A stretch of 64,000 nucleotides of DNA from assembly GCF_009769735.1 (NCBI RefSeq), contig NZ_WSRO01000002.1, forward strand, positions 8,357,001 to 8,421,000, written 5' to 3'. The number at the start of each line of letters is the position of its first letter. Positions within the stretch are counted from its first letter, which is position 1. The notes under the pieces are model-generated. The model was not told the DNA's origin. It searched no databases and worked only from the letters and a program-made list of their open reading frames with translations. Below, piece after piece: positions 26,758 through 35,273 of this stretch. A program made the translations under genes and the position numbers. This stretch comes from Streptomyces sp. BA2. GTDB taxonomy: Bacteria > Actinomycetota > Actinomycetes > Streptomycetales > Streptomycetaceae.

Positions 26758-26929
26758 GGAAATCTCCTTCGCGAGATGACTCCTGAGAATCCCGGGGACG
26801 GGACACGGACGCGAAGGGATGACGAACCGGATGGACCGGACGCGCGCCACCGGCGCGGTGCTCCACCTGATCTGTACGCCGACCCGCCCACGAGGTCACC
26901 GGGATATCCGCACGTGAGGGATCACATGC

Positions 26930-27140
26930 GGGCAACAGGCAGGTCTTCGGACTTGTGGGCACACCTGCCGAGGCAGATCCCTACTGGCCGTCGCTTCCCG
27001 GATCCTGCTCGGATCCAGTGCGTATGACGGAGGTCGTTCCCACTCACCGCTGCGGGGCAGTCCCGGATTCCCACCGGGTTCCCTCTTACGACGCGTCTGC
27101 CTGGCGGACAGGGCGAACCAGCTGCACAGGTCAGGCTAGA
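26930..27140 (-). ncRNA. Cobalamin riboswitch of metE
   Basis: Read on the minus strand, the leader shows the conserved core in order: GGGAACCCGGTG followed by GAATCCGGGACTGCCCCGC, AGCGGTGAGTGGGAACGA, and the terminal B12-box-like AAGTCCGAAGACCTGCC (about 26953-26937). It is placed about 170 bases before the metE start. B12 binding is expected to lower metE expression. Confidence 0.93.
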
Positions 27141-27227
27141 GGGTGGTCGGCCTCTTGGGCAGTACTGATCACATTCCGGACCGTGAGGTGCGACACCAAT
27201 GCCTTGGACGGGGGGCGAACACCTGAT

Positions 27228-27264
27228 GGGGCGCGGAACAGATCACCACTCTGTTCCGCGCCCC
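27228..27264. terminator. Strong stem-loop downstream of the aceA-aceB transcript
   Basis: A perfect 15-bp stem, GGGGCGCGGAACAGA (27228-27242) with TCTGTTCCGCGCCCC (27250-27264), and a 7-base loop. It follows the dehydrogenase remnant and precedes the metE promoter and riboswitch, both read leftward. Confidence 0.85.
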
Positions 27265-27312
27265 GCTCACAGCAGCCGCGGGCCCCTCAGCCCGACGGCG
27301 GACCCGGGCCCC

Positions 27313-27532
27313 TCAGCCCCGGTCGTAGAGGTGGAACCCGCGCCCGCTCTTGCGGCCGAGCAGCCCCGCTTCCACCGAGTGAGACGGCGACGCGCTCGCG
27401 GGCGGCGCGTGCTGCGAGGGCGTCGGCCTCGCAGACCAGGGTGTCCAGGCCGGCGCGGGCGCACACTTCGGCGATTCCGGCGCCCATCTGGCCTCCGCCC
27501 ACCACGCCGACCCGGCGAATGGCCGCGGTCAT
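27313..27532 (-). pseudogene. Collapsed 3-hydroxybutyryl-CoA dehydrogenase (internal deletion plus frameshift)
   Basis: ATG 27532 overlaps the aceB stop (ATGA) and opens with MTAAIRRVGVVGGGQMGAGIAEVCARAGLDTLVCEADALAARAARE, the normal NAD-binding N-terminus of a 3-hydroxybutyryl/3-hydroxyacyl-CoA dehydrogenase. After about 50 residues the frame runs on without homology, while another frame carries the family's usual C-terminus, VEAGLLGRKSGRGFHLYDRG, with TGA at 27315-27313. The central roughly 220 residues, including the catalytic domain, are missing. From memory, Streptomyces coelicolor has an intact gene in the same place next to aceB and metE (SCO0984), which would make this a lineage-specific loss. 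Confidence 0.85.
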
Positions 27533-29151
27533 GACTGACCCTCCGAACGGCGGGCGAGCGGGTCGCGCACGAACGGCTGGTCCACAAGGTGGCGGCTGTA
27601 GGCATCGGTGGTGAAGAACGCGGGCAACTCCCGTGCCAGCGCGCTCCGTTCGAAGAGCCCGCGGATTTCGTCGAGCGGCGCCCACGGGTACTCCGCCCCC
27701 AAGGCGGCGAGTTCGTCCTCCACCAGCGCGAGTACGGTCGTGCGATCGACGGCCCGGTGGCGCAGCCACTGCCAGATCTGCACCCGGGCGATCTCGGCCG
27801 TGGCCGCGTCCTCCATCAGCCCGTACAGGGCGACGGCCCCCCGCCCCCGCAGCCAGGCGGCGAAGTAACGCAGGGCGACCGCGATGTTCGTGCGCACGCC
27901 CTCCGCTGTGGGCGGCGCGCTGACGCGGCGCACGGACAGCAGCTGAGCCGCCGTCACCTCGACGTCGTCGCGGGTGCGGTCGATCTGATGCGGGCGGGTG
28001 CCGAGCACCCCGTCGAACACCCCGCGGCACACGGGGACAAGCGCGGGATGGGCGACCCAGGAGCCGTCGAAGCCGTCCTCGGCCTCGCGTTCCTTGTCCA
28101 GGCGCACCGTGGCGATGGCCGCCTGATGGGCGTCCGGGTCCTTGCCGGGCACGTGGGCGGCCATGCCGCCGATCGCGTGGGCACCGCGCTTGTGGCAGGT
28201 GCGTACGAGGAGATCGGTGTACGCGCGCATGAAGGGGGCGGTCATGGTGACCTTCGCCCGGTCGGGCAGCAGAAAGTCGGTGCGGTGCCCGAAGGTCTTG
28301 ATGAGGCTGAAGAGGTAGTCCCAGCGGCCCGCGTTGAGGCCCGAGCTGTGCTCGCGGAGCTCGTGGAGGATCTCCTCCATCTGGACGGCCGCCGTGATGG
28401 TCTCGATCAGGACGGTGGCCCGGATCGTGCCGTGCGGGATGCCCATGAGGTCCTGGGCGAGGACGAAAACGTCGTTCCACAGCCGCGCCTCGTCGCGGTT
28501 CTCCAGCTTCGGCAGATAGAAGTACGGGCCGTGCCCGGCGTCGATCTGCCGCTGGGCGCAGTGGAAGAAGTAGAGCCCGAAGTCGACCAGGGAGGCGGGC
28601 GCGGGCCTGCCGTCGAACTCCAGGTGCTCTTCGGTCAGATGCCAGCCGCGCGGGCGGACGACGATGGTCGCGAGGCGCTCGCCGAGCCGGTACCGCTTCC
28701 CCTCCGGCGTGGTGAAGTCGATCCTGCGCTCGATGGCGTCGAGCAGGTTCAGCTGACCGCCGATGATGTTGTCCCAGGTGGGTGAGGTGGCGTCCTCGAA
28801 GTCCGCCATCCACACCCGCGCACCGGAGTTGAGGGCGTTGACCGCCATCGCGCGCTCGGGCGGTCCGGTGATCTCCACTCGGCGGTCGGTGAGTCCGGGG
28901 GCCGGGGGAGCCACCTGCCAGGAGTCGTCCGCCCGGACGCGGGCGGTGGCGATGGAGAAGTCGAGCGGGGAACCGGAAGCGAGGCGGGCGCCCACCCGCG
29001 TGCGCTCCTTGAGGATCTCCAGGCGGCGGTCGGCGAAGGCGCCGACGAGGCGGCCGACGAACTCCAGCGCCTCGGGGGTGAGGATCTCGTCGTGCCGGTC
29101 GGCCGGTGGGCCGAGGACCTGGGCACGGCGGGTGGGAGCGGAGATGGACAT
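27529..29151 (-). CDS. aceB: Malate synthase A
   Basis: 540 residues from ATG 29151, with GAGGAG six bases upstream. Family landmarks include VWMADFEDATSPTWDNIIGGQLNL, IVVRPRGWHL with the catalytic arginine, YFYLPKLENRDEARLWNDVF, and VLIETITAAVQMEEILHEL. It condenses glyoxylate and acetyl-CoA to malate, the second step of the glyoxylate shunt. It lies 130 bp downstream of aceA, with a stem-loop and repeat between them, and its stop overlaps the start of the dehydrogenase remnant. Confidence 0.96.
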   Translation of the reverse strand: MSISAPTRRAQVLGPPADRHDEILTPEALEFVGRLVGAFADRRLEILKERTRVGARLASGSPLDFSIATARVRADDSWQVAPPAPGLTDRRVEITGPPERAMAVNALNSGARVWMADFEDATSPTWDNIIGGQLNLLDAIERRIDFTTPEGKRYRLGERLATIVVRPRGWHLTEEHLEFDGRPAPASLVDFGLYFFHCAQRQIDAGHGPYFYLPKLENRDEARLWNDVFVLAQDLMGIPHGTIRATVLIETITAAVQMEEILHELREHSSGLNAGRWDYLFSLIKTFGHRTDFLLPDRAKVTMTAPFMRAYTDLLVRTCHKRGAHAIGGMAAHVPGKDPDAHQAAIATVRLDKEREAEDGFDGSWVAHPALVPVCRGVFDGVLGTRPHQIDRTRDDVEVTAAQLLSVRRVSAPPTAEGVRTNIAVALRYFAAWLRGRGAVALYGLMEDAATAEIARVQIWQWLRHRAVDRTTVLALVEDELAALGAEYPWAPLDEIRGLFERSALARELPAFFTTDAYSRHLVDQPFVRDPLARRSEGQS

Positions 29152-29192
29152 GCGGGTCTCCTCAGTGGGGGGCGGATTGGGGACGGCGGGGG

Positions 29193-29242
29193 GCGCCCCG
29201 TAAGGGGCGCGGGGAACTGCGCGCCCAGCCCCCACCGGCCCG
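29193..29242. repeat. Interspersed GC-rich Streptomyces-type repeat in the aceA-aceB spacer
   Basis: GCGCCCC (29193-29199) pairs with GGGGCGC (29204-29210) and is followed by the stretch GGGGAACTGCGCGCCCAGCC and CCCACCGGCCC. From memory this matches a palindromic element scattered through many Streptomyces intergenic regions. Between the two genes it may attenuate or process the aceA-aceB message. Confidence 0.55.
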
Positions 29243-29281
29243 CGGACATCAATGCGGCGATCCAGCGAAGCGCCCAAGCGC

Positions 29282-30583
29282 CTAGTGGAACTGCTCTTCC
29301 TCGGTGGAACCGGCGAGCGCCGTCGTCGACGAGGCCGGGTTGACCGCGGTGGACACCTGGTCGAAGTAGCCGGTACCGACCTCACGCTGGTGCTTCACGG
29401 CGGTGAAGCCCTGCGCCTGTGCGGCGAACTCGCGCTCCTGGAGGTCTACATAGGCGGTCATGCCGTGCTCGGCGTAGCCGCGGGCCAGGTCGAACATGCC
29501 GTGGTTGAGGGAGTGGAAGCCGGCCAGGGTGATGAACTGGAAGCGGTAGCCCATCGCGCCCAACTCCCGCTGGAACTTGGCGATCTGGTCGTCGTCCAGG
29601 GCCGCACGCCAGTTGAAGGACGGCGAGCAGTTGTAGGCGAGCATCTGGTCGGGGTGCTCGGCGTGGATCGCCTCGGCGAACTCGCGGGCCTGAGCGAGGT
29701 CGGGGGTGCCGGTCTCGACCCAGATGAGATCCGCGTACGGGGCATAGGCGAGGCCCCGGGAGATGACGGGCGCCATGCCGCTGCGCACCCGGTAGAAGCC
29801 CTCGGCGGTGCGCTCGCCCGTGACGAACTCGGCGTCACGCTCGTCTACATCGCTGGTCAGCAGGTTCGCCGCGAGCGCGTCCGTGCGCGCCACGATCAGC
29901 GTCGGCACATCGGCGATGTCGGCGGCCAGGCGGGCCGCGTTGAGGGTACGGATGTGCTGGCCGGTCGGCACGAGGACCTTGCCGCCCAGGTGACCGCACT
30001 TCTTCTCCGAGGCCAGCTGGTCCTCGTAGTGGATGCCTGCCGCGCCCGCGGCGATCATCGCCTTGGTCAGCTCGAAGGCGTTGAGCGGTCCGCCGAAGCC
30101 GGCCTCCGCGTCGGCGACGATCGGCGCGAGCCAGTCGGTGGTGTCATCGCCGCCCTCGGCGGTGGCGATCTGGTCGGCGCGCAGCAGGGCGTTGTTGATC
30201 CGACGGACCACCTGCGGCACGGAGTTGGCGGGGTAGAGCGACTGGTCGGGGTAGGTGTGCCCGGCCTGGTTGGCGTCGGCGGCCACCTGCCAGCCGGACA
30301 GGTAGATGGCCTGAAGACCGGCCTTGACCTGCTGGACCGCCTGGCCGCCGGTCAGCGCGCCGAGCGCGTGGATGTAGTCCCGCTCGTGCAGTTGGCGCCA
30401 CAGCCGCTCGGCGCCGCGCCGGGCCAGGGTGTGCTCCTCGCGGACGCTGCCGGAGAGCCTGACCACGTCCTCTGCGGAGTAGGTGCGCTCGATGCCCTTC
30501 CACCGGGCGTCGGCCGCCCACCGCTGAGCCAGCTCCTGAGCCGTCTCCTGGGCCGTTGCCGCCGTCGTCCCTGCCTGTGCCAT
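29282..30583 (-). CDS. aceA: Isocitrate lyase
   Basis: 433 residues from ATG 30583 with GGGAGACGG upstream. The catalytic KKCGHLGGK loop (about residue 193) and the conserved [31 protein letters not shown] and [11 protein letters not shown] segments are all present. It splits isocitrate to glyoxylate and succinate and, with AceB, allows growth on acetate or fatty acids. It is divergent from a RamB-like regulator over 201 bp holding two matching palindromes. Confidence 0.97.
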   Translation of the reverse strand: MAQAGTTAATAQETAQELAQRWAADARWKGIERTYSAEDVVRLSGSVREEHTLARRGAERLWRQLHERDYIHALGALTGGQAVQQVKAGLQAIYLSGWQVAADANQAGHTYPDQSLYPANSVPQVVRRINNALLRADQIATAEGGDDTTDWLAPIVADAEAGFGGPLNAFELTKAMIAAGAAGIHYEDQLASEKKCGHLGGKVLVPTGQHIRTLNAARLAADIADVPTLIVARTDALAANLLTSDVDERDAEFVTGERTAEGFYRVRSGMAPVISRGLAYAPYADLIWVETGTPDLAQAREFAEAIHAEHPDQMLAYNCSPSFNWRAALDDDQIAKFQRELGAMGYRFQFITLAGFHSLNHGMFDLARGYAEHGMTAYVDLQEREFAAQAQGFTAVKHQREVGTGYFDQVSTAVNPASSTTALAGSTEEEQFH

Positions 30584-30621
30584 GACCGTCTCCCGGAGAA
30601 TCGTGAACTGTGCGAATGTCA

Positions 30622-30634
30622 GGCACTGAGTGCC
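30622..30634. promoter_or_regulatory. Palindrome 1 in the aceA/ramB spacer
   Basis: GGCACTGAGTGCC, a perfect dyad with one central base, 39 bp upstream of aceA. It has the same arms as a second copy 75 bp further on, about seven helical turns, so both can face the same side of the DNA. Confidence 0.65.
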
Positions 30635-30694
30635 GGACGAATGCAAGGTGCGGCCCGTCGGCGGAGCCCGGCGGGCCGCGGTACGACTCTGGCA

Positions 30695-30711
30695 TTGGCA
30701 CTCAGTGCCAA
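30695..30711. promoter_or_regulatory. Palindrome 2 in the aceA/ramB spacer
   Basis: TTGGCACTCAGTGCCAA, a perfect dyad around one central base, 74 bp upstream of the regulator start. Together with the copy at 30622 it is the best candidate operator pair for the adjacent regulator. Confidence 0.65.
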
Positions 30712-30784
30712 CAACCGGGGAAAGATGCCAAGTTCTGCGCATCTTCCCCCGCCGAATTGCCAACTCTGTTAACAGGAGCCACGG

Positions 30785-32200
30785 GTGAGCAAGACGTACG
30801 CGGGAGCGCGACTGCGACGGCTGCGGGAGGAACGCCGGATGAGCCAGGCCGACCTGGCTCGTGCCCTGGCCATCTCGCCGAGTTATCTGAACCAGATGGA
30901 GCACGACTCCCGGCCGCTGACCGTGCCCGTACTGCTGCGTCTCACGGAGGCGTTCGGCGTCGACCCCGGCTTCTTCTCCGAGCGCGACACCAGCCGTCTG
31001 GTGGCCGACCTGCGGGACGCCCTCACCGGCGAGGTGGCCGCGGGGCGGGTCTCCGCATCCGACCTCTCGGACCTGGCATCGCGCATGCCCGCCGTGGCGA
31101 CGGTCCTGGTCGACCTCGGCCGCCGGAACCAGCACCTCACCGAACAGCTCTCCGAAGCCGCGGAGGGCCGGGGGCCGGGAACGGTGGCCCAGCCGCGTTC
31201 CGCGCACGAGGAGATCCGCGAGTTCTTCTACCGGCGCCAGAACTACCTGCACGACATGGACCTGGCCGCCGAGAGGTTCGCGGCGGAGATCGGCGTACGC
31301 CCCGGCGAGGTCGTTCGTGCCCTGTCGGCGCGCCTCGCCGAGCGCCACGGGGTGCGCCTGGTCGCGGACGCCGAAGGACTCCTGCACCACTACGACCCGA
31401 CGGCCCGGGTCCTGCACCTCTCCAGCCGGCTGCGCCCCGGCCAGCAGGCGTTCCGGATGGCCACCCAGCTCGCGCTCCTGGAGTACGCGGACGAGATCTC
31501 CGCGCTCGCGTCGGAGGACTTCGGTCAGGAGACCGCGGCCTGGCCGCTGGCCCGCATCGGCATCGCCAACTACTTCGCGGCCGCGCTGATCCTGCCGTAC
31601 CGCCGCTTCCACGCGGCCGCGGAGGAGTTCCGGTACGACATCGAGGGTCTCACCGACCACTTCGGCCTCGGCTACGAGACCATCTGCCACCGTCTCAGCA
31701 CCCTGCAGCGCCCCCGGCTGCGCGGCGTGTCCTTCTCCTTCGTCCGCGTCGACCGGGCGGGCAACATGTCGAAGCGTCAGTCAGCCACCGCGTTCCACTT
31801 CTCCCGCGCGGGCGGCACCTGTCCGCTGTGGAACGTGTACGAGGCGTTCGCCGCGCCGGGCCGCATCCACGTCCAGGTCGCCTCGATGCCGGACGGGCAG
31901 CGTTTCCTGTGGACCGCCCGTGCGGTCACCCGGCACCGCGGCGGCTGGGGCGAGCCCGGCAAGACGTTCGCCATCGGCCTCGGCTGCGAGATCCGCCATG
32001 CCGGGCGGCTCGTCTACTCCGACGGCCTCGATCTCGACAGCGCCTCATCGGCCGTGCCCATCGGCATGGGCTGCCGCCTCTGCGAACGCACCGACTGCCC
32101 CCAGCGGGCAGTGCCCCCGCTGGACCGCCGCCTGGCGATCGACGAGAACAGCAGCACCTTCGTTCCCTATCCCGTGGCCGGGGAGCAGGCGAGGGACTGA
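30785..32200 (+). CDS. ramB: RamB-like XRE/ScfR regulator of acetate metabolism
   Basis: 471 residues from GTG 30785 with CAGGAG before it. N-terminal XRE helix-turn-helix [37 protein letters not shown] (residues 8-45), a central IrrE/DUF955-like region ([32 protein letters not shown]), and a C-terminal short-chain-fatty-acyl regulator part with cysteine clusters ([19 protein letters not shown]). In Corynebacterium RamB represses aceA and aceB. The divergent position to aceA makes the same role likely; the cysteines may bind metal. Confidence 0.88.
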   Translation: MSKTYAGARLRRLREERRMSQADLARALAISPSYLNQMEHDSRPLTVPVLLRLTEAFGVDPGFFSERDTSRLVADLRDALTGEVAAGRVSASDLSDLASRMPAVATVLVDLGRRNQHLTEQLSEAAEGRGPGTVAQPRSAHEEIREFFYRRQNYLHDMDLAAERFAAEIGVRPGEVVRALSARLAERHGVRLVADAEGLLHHYDPTARVLHLSSRLRPGQQAFRMATQLALLEYADEISALASEDFGQETAAWPLARIGIANYFAAALILPYRRFHAAAEEFRYDIEGLTDHFGLGYETICHRLSTLQRPRLRGVSFSFVRVDRAGNMSKRQSATAFHFSRAGGTCPLWNVYEAFAAPGRIHVQVASMPDGQRFLWTARAVTRHRGGWGEPGKTFAIGLGCEIRHAGRLVYSDGLDLDSASSAVPIGMGCRLCERTDCPQRAVPPLDRRLAIDENSSTFVPYPVAGEQARD

Positions 32201-32235
32201 AGAGTGCCGACATCAAGGACGGAGGCACATGGGCT

Positions 32236-32258
32236 GACCAGGGGCGTACGCCCTGGTC
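32236..32258. terminator. Terminator after ramB
   Basis: GACCAGGG (32236-32243) and CCCTGGTC (32251-32258) form a perfect 8-bp stem over 7 bases, 36 bp after the stop codon. Confidence 0.6.
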
Positions 32259-32272
32259 GTGTGCGCTCGCAC

Positions 32273-32288
32273 GTGCCACAGGTGGCAC
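32273..32288. promoter_or_regulatory. 16-bp palindrome upstream of the cbiM riboswitch
   Basis: GTGCCACAGGTGGCAC, perfect 7-bp arms around AG, in the region where the cbiMNQO promoter must lie, about 50 bp before the riboswitch core. It may be an operator for a metal- or carbon-responsive regulator; none is known to me with this consensus. Confidence 0.45.
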
Positions 32289-32324
32289 GGTCCCGCAAGT
32301 TGTCAGGTAACTCGATTGCGCACT

Positions 32325-32492
32325 AAGGTCGCCACGCCTTGGTGCTCGGGAAATCCGGTGTGATGCCGGTGCGGCCCTCGCCACTGTGATCGGGAAGTCC
32401 GGCTCCAGCCCTCGCGGCAGCCACTGGGTACGCGCGTACCCGGGAAGGCGGAGTCCGGTCGGTACGACCCGTCAGCCAGGAGACCGGCCAAG
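32325..32492 (+). ncRNA. Cobalamin riboswitch of cbiMNQO
   Basis: Conserved core in order: CTCGGGAAATCCGGTGTGATGCC, CGCCACTGTGATCGGGAAGTCCGG region, GCAGCCACTGG, CCGGGAAGGCGGAGTCCGG, and a B12 box GTCAGCCAGGAGACCGGCC-like segment ending about 32489. It is placed 45 bases before the cbiM start. High B12 should reduce cobalt import. Confidence 0.93.
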
Positions 32493-32536
32493 GCGCGTTG
32501 TCCATCCACGAGGTGCTGGAGAGGGTCTGCTTAGCC

Positions 32537-33259
32537 ATGCACATAGCCGAGGGTTTCCTCCCACCGGCGCACGCGATCGCCTGGGGCGTAGCGTCCGCGC
32601 CGTTCGTCGTCCACGGAGTCCGCTCCCTCACCCGTGAAGTCAAGGAACACCCGGAGAGCACTCTGCTCCTGGGCGCCTCCGGAGCCTTCACCTTTGTCCT
32701 TTCCGCGCTGAAAATCCCTTCCGTCACGGGCAGTTGCTCACATCCCACGGGCACCGGGCTCGGCGCGATCCTGTTCCGGCCGCCGATCATGACGGTGCTC
32801 GGCACCATCACGCTGCTGTTCCAGGCCCTGCTGCTCGCCCACGGCGGGCTCACCACGCTCGGCGCCAACGTCTTCTCCATGGCGATCATCGGGCCATGGG
32901 CGGGATACGCCGTCTACCGGCTCCTGAAGCGGTACGACGTACCGCTCATGGTCGCCGTGTTCTTCGGCGCGTTCGTCGCCGACCTGTCCACGTACTGCGT
33001 CACCAGCGTCCAGCTGGCCATGGCGTTCCCCGACCCCAGCAGCGGATTCATCGGCGCCCTCGGCAAGTTCGGCGGCATCTTCGCCGTCACGCAGATCCCC
33101 CTCGCGGTCAGCGAGGGACTGCTCACCGTCATCGTGATGCGGTTGCTCGTGCAGTCAAGCAAGGGTGAACTCACGCGGCTCGGCGTGCTGCTCCAGGGCA
33201 AGCGGTCGGGCGCGAAGGCGGACAGGAACACCAAGACGGAGACGGGGGCCAGCGCCTGA
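32537..33259 (+). CDS. cbiM: Cobalt ECF transporter S component CbiM
   Basis: 240 residues. Start set at ATG 32537 because CbiM proteins begin MHIAEGFLP, where Met1/His2 take part in metal binding; the frame can be extended to TTG 32498 but that would bury the functional N-terminus. Several membrane helices, FKI-type loop [21 protein letters not shown] with the His-containing metal loop. It captures Co(II) for the ECF-type ABC importer. First gene of a tightly coupled cbiMNQO operon behind a B12 riboswitch. Confidence 0.95.
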   Translation: MHIAEGFLPPAHAIAWGVASAPFVVHGVRSLTREVKEHPESTLLLGASGAFTFVLSALKIPSVTGSCSHPTGTGLGAILFRPPIMTVLGTITLLFQALLLAHGGLTTLGANVFSMAIIGPWAGYAVYRLLKRYDVPLMVAVFFGAFVADLSTYCVTSVQLAMAFPDPSSGFIGALGKFGGIFAVTQIPLAVSEGLLTVIVMRLLVQSSKGELTRLGVLLQGKRSGAKADRNTKTETGASA

Positions 33260-33639
33260 TGAGCCGGAACGCGAAGATCAACACTCTGCTCCTCCTCATC
33301 GTCGCCGCGCTCGCCGTGCTGCCGTTGGCGCTCGGCCTCGGCGACGACGAGAAGGAGCCGTTCACCGGGGCCGACGCCCAGGCCGAGACAGCGATCACCG
33401 AGATCAAGCCGGATTACGAACCCTGGTTCTCGCCGCTGTACGAACCCCCCTCCGGGGAGGTCGAGTCGGCGCTCTTCGCGCTCCAGGCGGCGCTGGGGGC
33501 GGGCGTCCTCGCGTACTACTTCGGTCTGCGCAAGGGGCGCCGTCAGGGCGCGGAGATCGCGCGGGCCGAGGCCGAGGGGGCGCCTGCGGAGAAGGCCGCC
33601 GACGCGGAGAGCACCCGGGCCGAGACCGAGCAGGTCTGA
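33259..33639 (+). CDS. cbiN: Cobalt ECF transporter component CbiN
   Basis: 126 residues; the ATG overlaps the cbiM stop (TGATG). One hydrophobic helix at each end of an extracytoplasmic loop (INTLLLLIVAALAVLPLALGL and ALFALQAALGAGVLAYYFGL) with the family motif FTGADAQAETAITEIKPDYEPWFSPLYEPPSGEVESALFALQA. It assists cobalt loading into CbiM. The C-terminus has an Ala/Glu-rich tail longer than in many CbiN proteins. Confidence 0.93.
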   Translation: MSRNAKINTLLLLIVAALAVLPLALGLGDDEKEPFTGADAQAETAITEIKPDYEPWFSPLYEPPSGEVESALFALQAALGAGVLAYYFGLRKGRRQGAEIARAEAEGAPAEKAADAESTRAETEQV

Positions 33640-33645
33640 CCCCGC

Positions 33646-34395
33646 GTGCTGCCCATCGACGCGGCGGCGCACAGCAGTCGCTGGCGCCGCCGCCACCCCG
33701 TGGACAAAGCCGTGCTCGGGCTCGGCCTCACCGTCCTTGCGGTCTCCCTGCCGCCCTGGCCGGGTGCCGCCCTGGTCCTTGCCGCCGCGCTCGCCGTGCT
33801 GCTCGGGCCCGCCGGTGTGCCGCCGCGCAAACTGTGGCGCGCCTACCGCGTGCCGCTCGGCTTCTGCGTCACAGGCGCACTGACCCTCATCGTCCAACTC
33901 GGCGGGCCCGAAGGGTTCGTCACACTCGCCGACGGCGGCCCCGCCCGTGCGGGCGGTCTGCTCCTGCGCACATCGGCGGCCTCCCTCGGCGTGCTCCTGT
34001 TCGCCTTCACCACGCCGATGTCGGACCTGCTGCCCCGCCTGGTGAAAGCGGGTGTTCCGGCGCCGGTCGTCGACGTGGCCCTCGTCATGTACCGGATGAG
34101 CTTCCTGCTCCTGGACTCCATGAGCCGGATCCGGCAGGCGCAGGCCGCGCGCCTCGGCCACACGACCCGCGCCGCCACCTGGCGTTCCCTCGGCGGTCTC
34201 GGCGCCACCGCGTTCGTGCGGGCCTTCGACCGGGCGAGCAGGCTCCAGGCCGGGCTCGCCGGACGCGGGTACGACGGAACCCTGCGGGTGCTCGTGCCGG
34301 ACGCCCGGATCTCCCGGAGCTTCGTGGCGGCAAGCGCCGTGCTCCTCCTGGGCCTTGCGGCCCTCACCCTTGTACTGGAAAGGCTTCTTCCATGA
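33646..34395 (+). CDS. cbiQ: Cobalt ECF transporter T component CbiQ
   Basis: 249 residues from GTG 33646, 6 bp after cbiN. Hydrophobic transmembrane protein with the coupling-helix motifs QAARLGHTTR and FDRASRLQAGLAGRGYDG (the two Ala-Arg-Gly-like signatures of EcfT/CbiQ). It connects the ATPase to the CbiM/N substrate unit. Its stop overlaps the cbiO start. Confidence 0.92.
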   Translation: MLPIDAAAHSSRWRRRHPVDKAVLGLGLTVLAVSLPPWPGAALVLAAALAVLLGPAGVPPRKLWRAYRVPLGFCVTGALTLIVQLGGPEGFVTLADGGPARAGGLLLRTSAASLGVLLFAFTTPMSDLLPRLVKAGVPAPVVDVALVMYRMSFLLLDSMSRIRQAQAARLGHTTRAATWRSLGGLGATAFVRAFDRASRLQAGLAGRGYDGTLRVLVPDARISRSFVAASAVLLLGLAALTLVLERLLP

Positions 34396-35273
34396 GCGAG
34401 CCGAGCGCTCCTCGCGAGCCGAGCGGGTCCTTGGTCGCTCTTCGGGCCGCCTCCTACGCGTACGAAGACGGGCCCACCGTGCTCAGTGGCCTGGACTTCG
34501 ATGTCACCGAAGGCCGCGCGCTCGCGCTCCTTGGCCGCAACGGCAGCGGCAAGACCACCCTGATGCGGCTGCTGAGTGGTGGACTGCGCCCGGACCAGGG
34601 CGGATTGACGGTCGACGGCACCCCCGTGACGTACGACCGCAGGGGGCTCACCCGGCTGCGCACCACCGTTCAGCTGGTCGTCCAGGACCCCGACGACCAG
34701 CTGTTCGCCGCCTCGGTCGAGCAGGACGTGTCCTTCGGGCCGCTGAACCTGGGGCTGCCGGACGACGAGGTCCGCGGCCGGGTCGCCGAGGCGCTCGCCG
34801 CGCTCGACATCAGCGCCCTGTCGGACCGCCCCACCCATCTGCTCTCCTACGGCCAGCGGAAGCGGACGGCCATCGCGGGCGCCGTGGCGATGCGCCCCCG
34901 CGTCCTGATCCTCGACGAGCCGACCGCGGGGCTCGACCCCGACGGCCAGGAGCGCCTCCTGGCGACCCTGCAAGGCCTGCGGGACGCGGGAACGACCGTG
35001 GTGATGGCCACCCACGACGTGGATCTGGCCCTGCGCTGGGCCGACGACGCGGCGCTGCTCACCCCCTCGGGAGTGCGCGCGGGGCCGGTTGCGGAGATGC
35101 TCGCCCACAGGGACCTCCTCGCGCAGGCGGGCCTCCGCCTGCCGTGGGGAATCGCCGTCACGGAGCTGCTGCGGACGAAGGGCCTGCTGCCCGGGGCGGG
35201 CGACGGACCGCGCACTCCCGAGGAGTTGGCGGCGCTGATGGCCTCGGTGGTGCCCGGCGCGTCAGCGGGGTGA
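34392..35273 (+). CDS. cbiO: Cobalt ECF transporter ATPase CbiO
   Basis: 293 residues from ATG 34392 overlapping the cbiQ stop (ATGA). ABC ATPase with Walker A GRNGSGKTT, Q-loop VVQDPDDQLF (ECF hallmark DPDDQ), signature LSYGQRKRTAIAGA, Walker B VLILDEPTAGLDPDG and switch His ATHDVDLA. The signature LSYGQ differs from LSGGQ as in many CbiO proteins. It powers cobalt uptake. Its end overlaps by 12 bp with the convergent MFS gene. Confidence 0.94.
   Translation: MSEPSAPREPSGSLVALRAASYAYEDGPTVLSGLDFDVTEGRALALLGRNGSGKTTLMRLLSGGLRPDQGGLTVDGTPVTYDRRGLTRLRTTVQLVVQDPDDQLFAASVEQDVSFGPLNLGLPDDEVRGRVAEALAALDISALSDRPTHLLSYGQRKRTAIAGAVAMRPRVLILDEPTAGLDPDGQERLLATLQGLRDAGTTVVMATHDVDLALRWADDAALLTPSGVRAGPVAEMLAHRDLLAQAGLRLPWGIAVTELLRTKGLLPGAGDGPRTPEELAALMASVVPGASAG

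Noticed and set aside
24409..27027. An 872-codon plus-strand open frame over metE
   Set aside because: Antisense to MetE, which is unmistakable; no protein-like features.
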